The notes beneath the pieces were generated by a model. The model was not told where the DNA came from and made no database searches. It was given only the letters and a program-made list of their open reading frames with translations. A stretch of 64,000 nucleotides of DNA from Komagataeibacter sucrofermentans DSM 15973 (GTDB lineage: Bacteria; Pseudomonadota; Alphaproteobacteria; Acetobacterales; Acetobacteraceae): positions 1,802,001 through 1,866,000 of the forward strand of contig NZ_CP137157.1 of NCBI RefSeq assembly GCF_040581405.1, read 5' to 3'. Both the position numbers and the translations under genes were made by a program. Positions within the stretch are counted from its first letter, which is position 1. Each line of letters starts with the position of its first letter. Below are positions 45,850 through 54,492 of the stretch, one piece after another.

Positions 45850-47646
45850 TCAGGACCGAAACGCGTCCAGCACCGGGTTTTCCTCGCTCATATGCCCCAT
45901 GGGGAGCATCGATACCGGCACGGGTTCGATCAGGGGCATCCCTTCTCCCGCCACGCGCAGGCACAGCGCCAGTGACAGGGCTCCGGCATCCGGGTGGCCC
46001 AGACTGCGCGCGCCATGGGTGCGGGCACGGCCCATGCGCGGCAGCAGGTCACGCGTGGCGTCCGCCGCCTTCTGCGCGGCATCCGCCGCCGCCTGCCAGG
46101 CATCGGGCAGGGAATGCCCCTGGTCGCACTCACGTTCCAGCGTTTCGACAAAAGGAACCAGCGCATCCATGAGCGTCTTGTCGCCAACCCGCGCCCGGCC
46201 CAGTTGCATGATACGTTCCATGGCGTACCGGGCACCGTGAGCCAGTTGCGGCGCATCGGGAACCGATACATCATCCAGCGCCGTACTGAAGGCACGCAGG
46301 CCTTCACCCCACAATGCGCCTGACGTGCCGCCCGCGCGGTCGGCCCATGCATCTGCCGCCGCCGCCAGCACGGTCGCAGCCCCCGCGTGGGCCTGGGCCG
46401 CCTGCCGCGCCGCCTGACGGGCCGCAGCCGACCCACGCGCCATGCCCTGCCCATGGTCGCCATCGCCCGCCACGGCATCGATACGGCCCAGTTCGCCCTC
46501 TGCCGCAGCCAGCGCCTGCGCCAGCCGCGCCATGGTTTCCGCCACGCACAGACCACCACGCTGGCCAGCCGGGGTTGCGGCCTGCGCATGGACAACAGGG
46601 GGCTCTTCCTCCATCACGCCATCAGTTGCGCCGGGTTCACCCATAATGCCCGCATGGCGCAGCACGGCCGTCTCGACCGGCGCGCGCCAGTAGCGCTCCA
46701 GTTCCTCATCCAGCCATGTCATGGTCAGCGAACAGCCCGCCATGTCCAGACTGGTCACGTATTCCCCCACCAGCGGCGCGATAACACTCAGGCCCGCCTG
46801 CGCCAGCAGGGGCGCAAGCGCCTCCCACAGCACAAACAGTTCTTCATGCTTGGTGCTGCCCAGCCCGTTGAGCACGATCGCAACCCGCCGGGGCGCATCA
46901 TCGGGCAACTCCTTCAGAATACGGTCAAACAGCACATGCGCCAGTTGCGCGGGCGGCGGAATGTCCTGTTCATCTATGCCTGGTTCACCATGCACGCCAA
47001 GGCCAAGCGCCATGCGGTTTTTGGGCACGTGGAACAGCAGGTCCGCCTCACCGGGCAGGGTGCAGCCTTCAAACGCCACGCCAAAGGTGCGGGTCTGGCT
47101 GTTGGCGCGCCGGCCCACGGCCTCGACCGCATCAAGGTCAAGCCCTGCCTCGGCTGCTGCGCCCACAATCCGGAACACCGTCATGTCACCCGCAATGCCG
47201 CGCCTGCGGGCCATGTCGCCCACGTCGGCGCTGGCCACGTCATCGGTCGTGGCCAGCAGGCGGGTGTCGATCCCTTCACGGCGCAGGCGTTCGGCTGCAA
47301 TGCCGAAGTTCAGCACATCGCCTGCATAATTCCCGAAGCCCAGGATCACCCCCCCGCCGCGCTCGGCCCTGCGCGCCACGGAATAGATGGCCTGCGTGGA
47401 AGGCGAGGCAAAGATGTCCCCCGCCACCGCCGCATCGGCAAAGCCTGTGCCGACATAGCCGTTAAAGGCGGGGTAGTGGCCCGAACCACCCCCCACAACC
47501 ACCGCCACCTTGCCCGCCCGGCCCGGTTTTGCCCGCACGACCCCACCGCGCACCATGCGCACGATGTCACGGTGGACAAGGCTGTAGCCATGCAGCGCGG
47601 ACTGGGCGAATTCGGCAGCATTGCCGCAGATTCTGGTCATTTTCAT
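45850..47646 (-). CDS. DhaK-DhaL fusion ketose kinase, probably L-erythrulose kinase
   Basis: A 598-residue ATP-dependent kinase. The DhaK domain (1-340) has GGGSGHYPAFNGYVG and the substrate-binding His219 (GLGVHGEPG), which forms a hemiaminal with the ketose. The DhaL domain (370-598) has the Mg-ATP motif AVAGDGDHGQGM (Asp395, Asp397). The family phosphorylates dihydroxyacetone and, in tetrose pathways, L- or D-erythrulose. It is last in an operon with a TIM-like isomerase, an RpiB-like isomerase and a sugar ABC transporter. That matches LerK of the L-erythrulose pathway known from Mycolicibacterium, giving L-erythrulose 1-phosphate. Assignment is by context. Confidence 0.85.
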   Translation of the reverse strand: MKMTRICGNAAEFAQSALHGYSLVHRDIVRMVRGGVVRAKPGRAGKVAVVVGGGSGHYPAFNGYVGTGFADAAVAGDIFASPSTQAIYSVARRAERGGGVILGFGNYAGDVLNFGIAAERLRREGIDTRLLATTDDVASADVGDMARRRGIAGDMTVFRIVGAAAEAGLDLDAVEAVGRRANSQTRTFGVAFEGCTLPGEADLLFHVPKNRMALGLGVHGEPGIDEQDIPPPAQLAHVLFDRILKELPDDAPRRVAIVLNGLGSTKHEELFVLWEALAPLLAQAGLSVIAPLVGEYVTSLDMAGCSLTMTWLDEELERYWRAPVETAVLRHAGIMGEPGATDGVMEEEPPVVHAQAATPAGQRGGLCVAETMARLAQALAAAEGELGRIDAVAGDGDHGQGMARGSAAARQAARQAAQAHAGAATVLAAAADAWADRAGGTSGALWGEGLRAFSTALDDVSVPDAPQLAHGARYAMERIMQLGRARVGDKTLMDALVPFVETLERECDQGHSLPDAWQAAADAAQKAADATRDLLPRMGRARTHGARSLGHPDAGALSLALCLRVAGEGMPLIEPVPVSMLPMGHMSEENPVLDAFRS

Positions 47647-47685
47647 ATATCCTCAGCTAACGGGAAACGTCGCATCAGGGCGTGG

Positions 47686-48702
47686 TCATGCCTCACGGTG
47701 CAGGTAGCGACGCGCCAGGGAATCAAAGGAGATGGCCAGCACGACAATCCCGCCGCTGACCACCGACTGCCAGTAAGGCGAGATGCCAAACAGCACGATG
47801 ATGTTCTCGATCATGCCGATGATGACGGCGCCCAGCACCGCCCCCACCGGGCTGCCCAGCCCGCCTGTAGTCGCGACACCGCCGATGACGGCGGCGGCAA
47901 TGGGGGCCAGCACCCACGTATCACCAATGGAGGGCTGCGCCGTGCCCAGCCGCGCCACCATCAGGATGCCTGCAAGGGCGGACAGGAAGCCCGCCGTGGC
48001 GAAGGCGGCGATACGGATGGCATCCACCCGCAGGCCCAGCATGCGCGCGGCCTCGGGGTTGCTGCCAATGGCATAGACGTAGCGCCCGATGGGCGTGCGC
48101 ACCATGACAAAGGCCACCACCCCCAGACAGGCCAGCAGCACGATGAAGGGCACCGGCACGCCATAAACCAGCCCCCGGCCTAGAAAGGAGATGTCACCGG
48201 GCACGCCGGTAATCGCCACCCCTTTGGTCGCCACCAGGATCGCGCCGCCATACACGCCCGCCATGCCGATGGTCAGCACCAGCGAATGCAGCCGCAACTG
48301 CGTGATCAGCACGCCATTGAGCATGCCGCACGCAGTGCCAAGCAGCAGGCACAGCACCAGTGACAGCCACGGGTTCAGCCCCGCCTGCACCATCAGCATA
48401 CCGCCCGCAATACCGGCAAGGCCGCCAATCGCCCCCACCGACAGATCGAGTTCGCCAAGGATCATCAGGATCGACTGCCCGATCGTGACCAGCCCGATAA
48501 AGGCCAGCGCGCGGGCCATGATCATCATGTTGAAGCCGGTCAGGAAATGCGGCGACAGCAGGCATGACACGCCAAAGATCAGGACAAGGGCCGCAATGAC
48601 GCCACCGAGCGGGTTGCGCATGCAGCGTGCGGCCAGCCTGCGCAGGGGGGGCAGGCGCGGCGGGGTGGGCGGCGTGGTGGGGAATGTGGTTTCAAGCGAC
48701 AT
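47686..48702 (-). CDS. sugar ABC transporter permease (RbsC type)
   Basis: 338 residues from the ATG at 48702, which has GGAGG seven bases upstream and overlaps the ATPase gene by 11 bases; the longer frame from 48942 is not credible. The protein has eight to ten membrane spans and belongs to the BPD_transp_2 group used for ribose, xylose and polyols. GELDLSVGAIGGLAGI and the later IGSNPEAARMLGLRVD are family motifs. It lies 39 bases before the kinase gene in the same operon. Confidence 0.92.
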   Translation of the reverse strand: MSLETTFPTTPPTPPRLPPLRRLAARCMRNPLGGVIAALVLIFGVSCLLSPHFLTGFNMMIMARALAFIGLVTIGQSILMILGELDLSVGAIGGLAGIAGGMLMVQAGLNPWLSLVLCLLLGTACGMLNGVLITQLRLHSLVLTIGMAGVYGGAILVATKGVAITGVPGDISFLGRGLVYGVPVPFIVLLACLGVVAFVMVRTPIGRYVYAIGSNPEAARMLGLRVDAIRIAAFATAGFLSALAGILMVARLGTAQPSIGDTWVLAPIAAAVIGGVATTGGLGSPVGAVLGAVIIGMIENIIVLFGISPYWQSVVSGGIVVLAISFDSLARRYLHREA

Positions 48703-50197
48703 GACGAACCTCCGGCGCGCCGATAATCGCGCCCACAAGTGTATTGATGTCGGTCGTGGCCTGATCGAACGAACCGGTGATCCGTCCGGCATGCATGGTG
48801 ATGATGCGGGTGGCGCAGCGTTGCAGCTCCGCCATTTCAGACGAGACGAGAATGATCCCCACCCCTTCTTCCGCCAGTTGCTGCATGATCCGGTAGATCT
48901 GGAACTTCGTGCCGATGTCGATGCCCTTTGTCGGTTCATCAAAGATCAGCACGCGCGGCCTGCGCGCCATGGCGCGGCCGATGATCGCCTTCTGCTGGTT
49001 GCCACCCGACAGGTACATGATCTTCTTTTCCGCCGATGACGTGCGCACATCGAAGCGCTCGATGGCATCGGCCACCACGCGCCGTTCCCGGCCCGATGAA
49101 ATGACGCCACCGCCCACGATCTGGTCCATGACCGATACGGCAATGTTCTCGCGCACGCTCAGCAGCGGGAAAATGCCGTGGTGCCGCCTTTCCTCAGGCA
49201 GGTAGAGCATGCCCATAGCCACGGCCCGGTCTGGCCTGCCGCGCGGGATCTCATGCCCGTCCAGCACGCACCTTCCCGCTGTTGCGCGGTGGTAGCCAAA
49301 CAGGGTCTGCATAAGTTCAGACCGCCCTGCCCCCACCAGCCCGGCAAAGCCGAGTATCTCGCCCCGGCGCAGGGTGAAGGACGCATCCGTAAAGCCGGGG
49401 CCGGACAGATGCGCCACATCGATGATGACATCCTCCGTGCCCGACGCGACGCCGGGCTGAAAGCGCTCATCAAGCTGCACGCTGTTGCCGGACATGAGGC
49501 GGATCAGTTCGCCTTCATCAAGCTCCGCCATGGAATGGGTGCCCACGCTGCGCCCGTTGCGCAGCACGGTTACCGTATCCCCCAGCGCGAAAATCTCCTC
49601 CATCCGATGCGAGACAAACACGATCGCGCATCCTTCATCGCGAAGCGTGCGCAGGATGGAAAACAGGTGTTCCGTCTCGCTCGATGTAAGCGAGGATGTG
49701 GGCTCATCAAGGATCAGCACCCGGAAATCCCCGGCACTGGCCGCGCGCGCGATCTGGAGCAACTGCTGGTCGGGCACGCTGATATGCCCCACCTTCTGCC
49801 CCGGCCGGGCATGCATGCCAAAGCGGGTCATGAGCTTCTGCGCTGCCGCTTCCATTGCCGTGCGTGATACGGTCATGCGCCCGAAACCGGATCTGGCGAA
49901 GGGCATGAACATGTTTTCCGCAACCGTCATGGTGGGGAACAGGCTGAGTTCCTGCGGCACATACGCCACGCGATCAAACAGGGCGTGATCGGCCAGCGCG
50001 TCATGGCCCTCTATGTCCACGCGCCCCGCATCCGGGGTGACAAGACCGGTGAGCACCTTGATGAGCGTGGATTTGCCTGCGCCATTTTCCCCCGCGAGGA
50101 TATGGACCTTGCCCGCTTCCAGCATCAGGTCGATATGGTCCAGCGCCACAACGCCGGGATAGGTCTTGCGCAGGGATGAAACGTGGAGAACCGTCAT
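48692..50197 (-). CDS. sugar ABC transporter ATP-binding protein (RbsA type, two ATPase domains)
   Basis: A 501-residue protein with two ABC domains. The first has Walker A GENGAGKST and Walker B LILDEPTSSLTSSE; its signature region is SVPDQQLLQIARAAS. The second has a degenerate Walker A (GLVGAGRSEL), signature LSGGNQQKAIIGRAM and Walker B LIFDEPTKGIDIG. This layout is normal for RbsA/XylG carriers. It follows the binding-protein gene by 30 bases and overlaps the permease gene. Confidence 0.94.
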   Translation of the reverse strand: MTVLHVSSLRKTYPGVVALDHIDLMLEAGKVHILAGENGAGKSTLIKVLTGLVTPDAGRVDIEGHDALADHALFDRVAYVPQELSLFPTMTVAENMFMPFARSGFGRMTVSRTAMEAAAQKLMTRFGMHARPGQKVGHISVPDQQLLQIARAASAGDFRVLILDEPTSSLTSSETEHLFSILRTLRDEGCAIVFVSHRMEEIFALGDTVTVLRNGRSVGTHSMAELDEGELIRLMSGNSVQLDERFQPGVASGTEDVIIDVAHLSGPGFTDASFTLRRGEILGFAGLVGAGRSELMQTLFGYHRATAGRCVLDGHEIPRGRPDRAVAMGMLYLPEERRHHGIFPLLSVRENIAVSVMDQIVGGGVISSGRERRVVADAIERFDVRTSSAEKKIMYLSGGNQQKAIIGRAMARRPRVLIFDEPTKGIDIGTKFQIYRIMQQLAEEGVGIILVSSEMAELQRCATRIITMHAGRITGSFDQATTDINTLVGAIIGAPEVRHVA

Positions 50198-50227
50198 GGT
50201 CGTTACTCCATCAATATCCGGGAAAGA

Positions 50228-51148
50228 TCAGATGTTCTTTTTGGTCAGGACATCTATGCCGGTATCTATGTATTTGGGCGTTTTCTGGCCCAGCGCGCGC
50301 TGCCATGCGGCAATGACCGCCCAGTAGCCCTGCATTTCGGGCCGGCTGGAGGCGGATGAATCCGCCACCCCGTCACGGATGAGCGCGATCATGTCGTTCA
50401 GGTTGTCCAGCCCCACTTCCTTGACCTTGCCCGTGCGCCCGCTTTCGCGGATGGCCTGGCCAATGCCCACCGGGCCTGCTGCATCGCACGCCACCCACCC
50501 GGCAAGATCGGGATGGGCCTGCATGATGGCGGAAGCCTGTTTCTGCGCGGTTTCGATACTGTCATTATCAATACCGGTCGCGACCACCCTGATCTGCGGA
50601 TATTTGGCAAACGTCGCCCGTTCGCATTCCGCGCGGCGGGTATGGTTGGGGGCGGTCGGCACGCCGATCATGATCGCAACCTCGCCCTTTTCCCCGATCA
50701 GTTCCGCAAGGCGCCGGGCTGCGATCGTGCCCTGTTCACAAAAATCGGCTCCGACCGCCGTGATGTCCATCCCTTCGGGCGGGAGGGAGTCAAACACCGT
50801 CATGGGCACCTTTTCATCCACGGCCTCGAGCATGGTCGCGTGGTTGCCCTTTTCATCCAGCAGGTCGAGGATCAGCCCGTCAGGGTGGGTTGCGATCGCG
50901 CGCTCGATAATATCGTTCTGTGAAGAGACATCTGCCGTTTCTGGCGCACGGTATTCAATTTCCACCTTGCGCCCCGTTGTCTTTCCCAGCAGGTCGGCCG
51001 CTGCCTGGGCGCCGGTATTCACCTTGTCAAACCACGGGTGAACGGTTTTGGGGATCAGCACAAAACGCAGCGGCGCGTGATCATCTGCCGCGCGTGCCGC
51101 CATTGGCGCAAGCACCAGTGCTGCGGCAAGAAGAAAAGCTGTTTTCAT
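50228..51148 (-). CDS. periplasmic sugar-binding protein of the RbsB type
   Basis: A 306-residue solute-binding protein with a signal peptide at about 1-20 (FLLAAALVLAPMAARA). The body has the periplasmic-binding-protein I fold pattern: FVLIPKTVHPWFDKVNTG at the start, AIATHPDGLILDL near 85, and GWVACDAAGPVGIGQAI near 215. The family binds ribose, xylose, autoinducers and polyols. The neighbouring C4 enzymes suggest L-erythrulose or erythritol as ligand. Confidence 0.9.
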   Translation of the reverse strand: MKTAFLLAAALVLAPMAARAADDHAPLRFVLIPKTVHPWFDKVNTGAQAAADLLGKTTGRKVEIEYRAPETADVSSQNDIIERAIATHPDGLILDLLDEKGNHATMLEAVDEKVPMTVFDSLPPEGMDITAVGADFCEQGTIAARRLAELIGEKGEVAIMIGVPTAPNHTRRAECERATFAKYPQIRVVATGIDNDSIETAQKQASAIMQAHPDLAGWVACDAAGPVGIGQAIRESGRTGKVKEVGLDNLNDMIALIRDGVADSSASSRPEMQGYWAVIAAWQRALGQKTPKYIDTGIDVLTKKNI

Positions 51149-51200
51149 TGTTATTGTTCTTTCGCTTTACTGCTCATCCGGCTGCACTTGCAGCCAGCAT

Positions 51201-51683
51201 TCAGCAGGTGGTAACGGCAGGCTCAGCGTGGGTATATTTCTCGCCCAGCGCATCAATACCTGCCACATTGCGGGCTGATGGGCCCTGCGGGTCAAAGGAA
51301 CAGGCGAGCCACGCATTGACGATGCTCTTGGCAACCTCCGGCCCGATCACGCGCGCGCCCATGGTAATGATGTGGGCATTATTGGACAGGGCGGCCCGTT
51401 CAGCGGAATAGGTGTCATGGGTCAGGGCCGCGCGGATGCCGGGTATCTTGTTGGCCGAAATACACACCCCGATCCCGGTGCCGCAGCACAGGATGCCCCG
51501 GTCGAATTGCCCTGACATGATGGCCTGCCCCACCCTCTCGCTCAGGCTGGCATACAGTTCGCTGCCACCGCCGGGGGGGGCGGACATGTCCAGCACGTCG
51601 TGCCCGCCGCGCTCTTTCAGGTACTGCGCAAGCATTCCCGCCATGCCGTTACCGGCGCTATCGCCACCAATGGCTATACGCAT
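51201..51683 (-). CDS. RpiB/LacAB-type isomerase, probably D-erythrulose 4-phosphate isomerase
   Basis: A 160-residue isomerase of the RpiB family. The active-site cysteine is at position 67 in [14 protein letters not shown], and [14 protein letters not shown] carries His104. In E. coli RpiB the N terminus reads D-H; here it is Asp8-Ser9, so the usual histidine is lost, which fits a substrate other than ribose 5-phosphate. In Brucella EryI and Mycolicibacterium DerI, homologues convert D-erythrulose 4-phosphate (D-3-tetrulose 4-phosphate) to D-erythrose 4-phosphate. It lies between a DeoR gene and the transporter genes in the same operon. Confidence 0.82.
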   Translation of the reverse strand: MRIAIGGDSAGNGMAGMLAQYLKERGGHDVLDMSAPPGGGSELYASLSERVGQAIMSGQFDRGILCCGTGIGVCISANKIPGIRAALTHDTYSAERAALSNNAHIITMGARVIGPEVAKSIVNAWLACSFDPQGPSARNVAGIDALGEKYTHAEPAVTTC

Positions 51684-51720
51684 CGTTTTTCTCCCATTTG
51701 AGTAATGGAGTATCTTTTTA

Positions 51721-52536
51721 TTAAAGTTTTACCGCGTCACTGGCGCATAATCGCGCCACCTGCAGTGTAACGCCATGATCGAGCAGGCGGTCACGCGTTG
51801 CGTGATCAAGGCCGTCATCAGTTATCACCACATCGAATTCGGACAGGTCCGCCAGGCGGTTCAGCGCGTTACTGCCAAACTTCGTGCTGTCGGCCATCAG
51901 CACGCGCCTGTCCGCACTGCGCATGAGCGCGTGCTTGGCTTTGACGATATCCTGCTCCTGATGATAGGCGTTCACGCCATGCACGGCGGATACGGACATG
52001 AACAGGGTGCCCACCCGCAATGCCCCGATCGCCTGTTCGCACATCAGCCCGAAAAATGCGTCAAAGGTGGGGTGATACCGTCCGCCCAGCGCCATAAGGC
52101 TGATGGCGGGCATGGCCGCCAGAGTGGAGGCAATGCCAAGGCTGTTGGTGACCACCGTCAGGCCGCCCATCGTGGCCAGGTGATCCACCATGCAGCATGC
52201 CGTGGTCGAATCATCCAGCGCGATTACATCACCGGGCCCGATCATACCGGCCGCCAGCGCTGCCATGGCCTTCTTTTCACGCATGGCGCGACGCCTGCGA
52301 TACAGCATGCTGCTTTCGGCAATGCCGTTGGGCAGGGTTGTTACCCCGCCATGCACCCGGCGCAGCAATCCCTGTGCCGAGAGCGCCTGCAGGTCACGAT
52401 GGATGGTCATGCGGCTGGTTTCAAACCGCGTGACCAGTTCATCAATCTCCACATTGCCACGGTTCATGACATAATCGACCATGGCGCGCCTGCGGGTGGC
52501 AACCGTGCCGGTTTCAGCCAGATGCAACATGTTCAT
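51721..52536 (-). CDS. DeoR-family regulator within the TIM/RpiB operon
   Basis: About 271 residues from the ATG at 52536 (or 52530); the longer frame lies inside the isomerase gene. An N-terminal helix-turn-helix ([18 protein letters not shown]) is followed by a DeoR sensor domain with [14 protein letters not shown] and [10 protein letters not shown] motifs, which bind phosphosugars in GlpR and relatives. It overlaps the end of the TIM-like gene by about 20 bases. It is clearly paralogous to the second DeoR gene at 58037. It probably binds the palindromes before the TIM gene, with a tetrose phosphate as effector; both points are inferred. Confidence 0.88.
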   Translation of the reverse strand: MNMLHLAETGTVATRRRAMVDYVMNRGNVEIDELVTRFETSRMTIHRDLQALSAQGLLRRVHGGVTTLPNGIAESSMLYRRRRAMREKKAMAALAAGMIGPGDVIALDDSTTACCMVDHLATMGGLTVVTNSLGIASTLAAMPAISLMALGGRYHPTFDAFFGLMCEQAIGALRVGTLFMSVSAVHGVNAYHQEQDIVKAKHALMRSADRRVLMADSTKFGSNALNRLADLSEFDVVITDDGLDHATRDRLLDHGVTLQVARLCASDAVKL

Positions 52537-53299
52537 GTACCACACTCCCGATAATCTGCCTGAAATCAGCGACACTCCACGCCGCGCGCCCAATAAAGAC
52601 GCCATCTACATTGGCAAGCCGTGCATAGCCCGATGCATTGGCGCGTGTAACGCTGCCGCCATACAGCAGCGGTACTTCATGCCCGATTTTCTCCCCCGCC
52701 ATCTCCACCAGCACCGCGCGCAGGCGTGCATGGGCATGGGCGACAAACGTGGCATCGGCTGCCTGCCCCCCTGCCCCGATGGCCCAGACCGGTTCATACG
52801 CCACCAACACCTGTGCCAGACGGACGGGCGGTACACCGTGCAGCGCAATGCGCAACTGGCGGGCCAGCACCTCATGCGTTACACCAAACGCATGTTCCTG
52901 CGCCGTATCGCCAATACACACCAGCGGGCGCATACCGTGGCGCAGCACGGCATGGACCTTCAGGTTGACGGTCCAGTCCGTTTCACCAAAATGGTCGCGG
53001 CGTTCGGAATGGCCGATTTCCACCAGTGTCGCGCCACATTCGGCCAGCATGACGGGCGAGATTTCCCCTGTCCATGCCCCTTCATCCTCCCAATGGGTGT
53101 TCTGTGCCCCCACCTGCACGGATGTGCCCTCCAGTATGGCGCAGACATCCTTGAGCGATGTAAAGGCCGGGATAACAAAAGGCTGCACCCCCACGGGCGG
53201 ATGGAAGGCAGCCAGTGCGCGCGCGGCCTCGATGGCGGCGGCTGGCCCCTTGTTCATTTTCCAGCTGGTGCCAATCCATAACGGTCTGGAATGCATCAC
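52514..53299 (-). CDS. TIM-like isomerase, probably L-erythrulose 1-phosphate isomerase
   Basis: A 261-residue triosephosphate-isomerase-family protein. Catalytic His97 (EIGHSERR) and Glu169 (AYEPVWAIG) and Lys14 are present, but the usual G-N-W-K-M-N start reads GTSWKMN, so the asparagine is serine. That same change is, as I recall, typical of EryH/TpiA2 and LerI proteins, which act on C4 rather than C3 phosphates. It is the first gene of the operon with DeoR, an RpiB-like enzyme, a sugar ABC transporter and a DhaK-type kinase. A second tpiA for glycolysis is expected elsewhere in the genome. Confidence 0.85.
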   Translation of the reverse strand: MMHSRPLWIGTSWKMNKGPAAAIEAARALAAFHPPVGVQPFVIPAFTSLKDVCAILEGTSVQVGAQNTHWEDEGAWTGEISPVMLAECGATLVEIGHSERRDHFGETDWTVNLKVHAVLRHGMRPLVCIGDTAQEHAFGVTHEVLARQLRIALHGVPPVRLAQVLVAYEPVWAIGAGGQAADATFVAHAHARLRAVLVEMAGEKIGHEVPLLYGGSVTRANASGYARLANVDGVFIGRAAWSVADFRQIIGSVVHEHVASG

Positions 53300-53341
53300 G
53301 GGTCTCCATATCTGGCAGGATGCACATACATAACAGTTTAC

Positions 53342-53357
53342 ATGATATATATATCAT
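53342..53357. promoter_or_regulatory. 16-base palindrome upstream of the TIM-like gene
   Basis: ATGATATATATATCAT is a perfect palindrome 43-58 bases before the start codon, overlapping the likely promoter. It is a candidate DeoR operator. Confidence 0.5.
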
Positions 53358-53385
53358 AAGTGGCGTTATCGTTGCGCCGCGCCTG

Positions 53386-53411
53386 TCATGAGAATGTTCA
53401 CGTTCTCATGA
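53386..53411. promoter_or_regulatory. 26-base inverted repeat upstream of the TIM-like gene
   Basis: TCATGAGAATG and CGTTCTCATGA flank TTCA, with one mismatch in 11 bp per arm. It lies 87-112 bases before the start codon, between the aldolase stop and the TIM operon. It could be an operator for a different regulator or a terminator of the upstream unit. Confidence 0.45.
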
Positions 53412-53490
53412 TCTGCAAAAATATATGCAATAATACCCTATCGTTCCAAAATAAAATTCAGGAACACAAAGTATAGGGTGAATGTCGCAA

Positions 53491-54489
53491 TCAGCCCATG
53501 ATGCCCATGCTGATCGGGCCATCGAGCAGCATGTTTTCGGTAATGCAGCGGTCAGCACCGAGCGGGCGTTCGGCACGCCGCCCCTTGCGGGCCAGGGCAT
53601 CATGATAGAAACAGGTTGCTTCATCTGGCGGAAGGTTGCCATCCGTGACATGGCGCATGGCCTGCACCAGCAGCATCGGGTCATCGGCATCAACAATCTT
53701 GCGCCCGAACAGGGCCGCCCGCGCGCCACAAGCCTGAGCCTGATGCAGCAGTTCAAGGCAGTCACGCGTCGTGCCGCTGCTGCCCCCCATGATCCCTACC
53801 ACCATGCGCGGATCGAATGCGCACAGTTCGGTCAGCGCAGCCGCGCCATTGAAGGGAATTTTCAGGAACTGCGGCCGTTCCGCCTGCCGCAGGCCGGCAA
53901 GGGCGCGGATAATCATGTCATTGAGGAAGACACCCCGATCCGGTTGCGCAATCCGCCCTTCATTGGGGTTGAAGACTTCAAGGAAATAGGAAAAACCATG
54001 CGCCTGCGCATCCTCGCGAAAGCTGCGGAAACATTCCAGCGCATGGGCATCGTGTTCCGCATTGCCATTGAAGGTCATGGAATACAGGCCAAGCCGGGTC
54101 TGCGCACCGGCCAGTGACGCGCTGCGAAACGGCACGGAACGCTGGGTGACATAGGGGCTGCCCCGTCCGCGCCACAGGTCGGTGGTATCATTGGCACGGA
54201 TGGCAGGCTGCACGCGGCTGTCGTTAAAAGCGCCTTCGCGCACCAGCGTTTCCAGGGTGGAGGCTGAGACCAGCATGATATCGACCACATCGAGTTCCAG
54301 CATGGCGCGGATATCATCCAGATATTCATCCCGGCAGCGATAGGGCGACAGCGCGCCCATGGCGCGGTTACGCCCCATGGCGCTGATGCCTGCCGCCATA
54401 TCGGCATCCTTGGCATCGGCCAGGATAAAGTCGGCACGCGTGTCGATCCCGGCGGCCATGCGGGCGATCTTGGTTTCATAGCGGTTCAT
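53491..54489 (-). CDS. class I aldolase-like protein (LacD/DhnA-type TIM barrel)
   Basis: A 332-residue protein whose end half resembles the class I aldolases of the LacD/LsrF/DhnA group: FLEVFNPNE near residue 169, FLKIPFNGAAALTELC with a candidate Schiff-base Lys210, then GIMGGSSGTTRDCLELLHQ and ALFGRKIVDADDP. It is placed three bases after the GlpD-like dehydrogenase and is the last gene of the kinase-dehydrogenase-aldolase unit. Known erythritol loci have the racemase EryC here, but this is not EryC. It may cleave or isomerise a tetrulose phosphate (for example to dihydroxyacetone phosphate plus formaldehyde); this is a guess. Confidence 0.75.
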   Translation of the reverse strand: MNRYETKIARMAAGIDTRADFILADAKDADMAAGISAMGRNRAMGALSPYRCRDEYLDDIRAMLELDVVDIMLVSASTLETLVREGAFNDSRVQPAIRANDTTDLWRGRGSPYVTQRSVPFRSASLAGAQTRLGLYSMTFNGNAEHDAHALECFRSFREDAQAHGFSYFLEVFNPNEGRIAQPDRGVFLNDMIIRALAGLRQAERPQFLKIPFNGAAALTELCAFDPRMVVGIMGGSSGTTRDCLELLHQAQACGARAALFGRKIVDADDPMLLVQAMRHVTDGNLPPDEATCFYHDALARKGRRAERPLGADRCITENMLLDGPISMGIMG

Positions 54490-54492
54490 TGT

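Noticed and set aside
46387-48183. Long plus-strand frame of 598 residues
   Set aside because: It runs antisense to the DhaK-DhaL kinase and permease genes, which have clear domain motifs; the frame has no family resemblance and is a product of high G+C codon use.
52514-53299. Housekeeping triosephosphate isomerase (tpiA)
   Set aside because: The N-terminal asparagine is replaced by serine and the gene is in a C4 sugar operon with DeoR, an RpiB-like isomerase and a ketose kinase.
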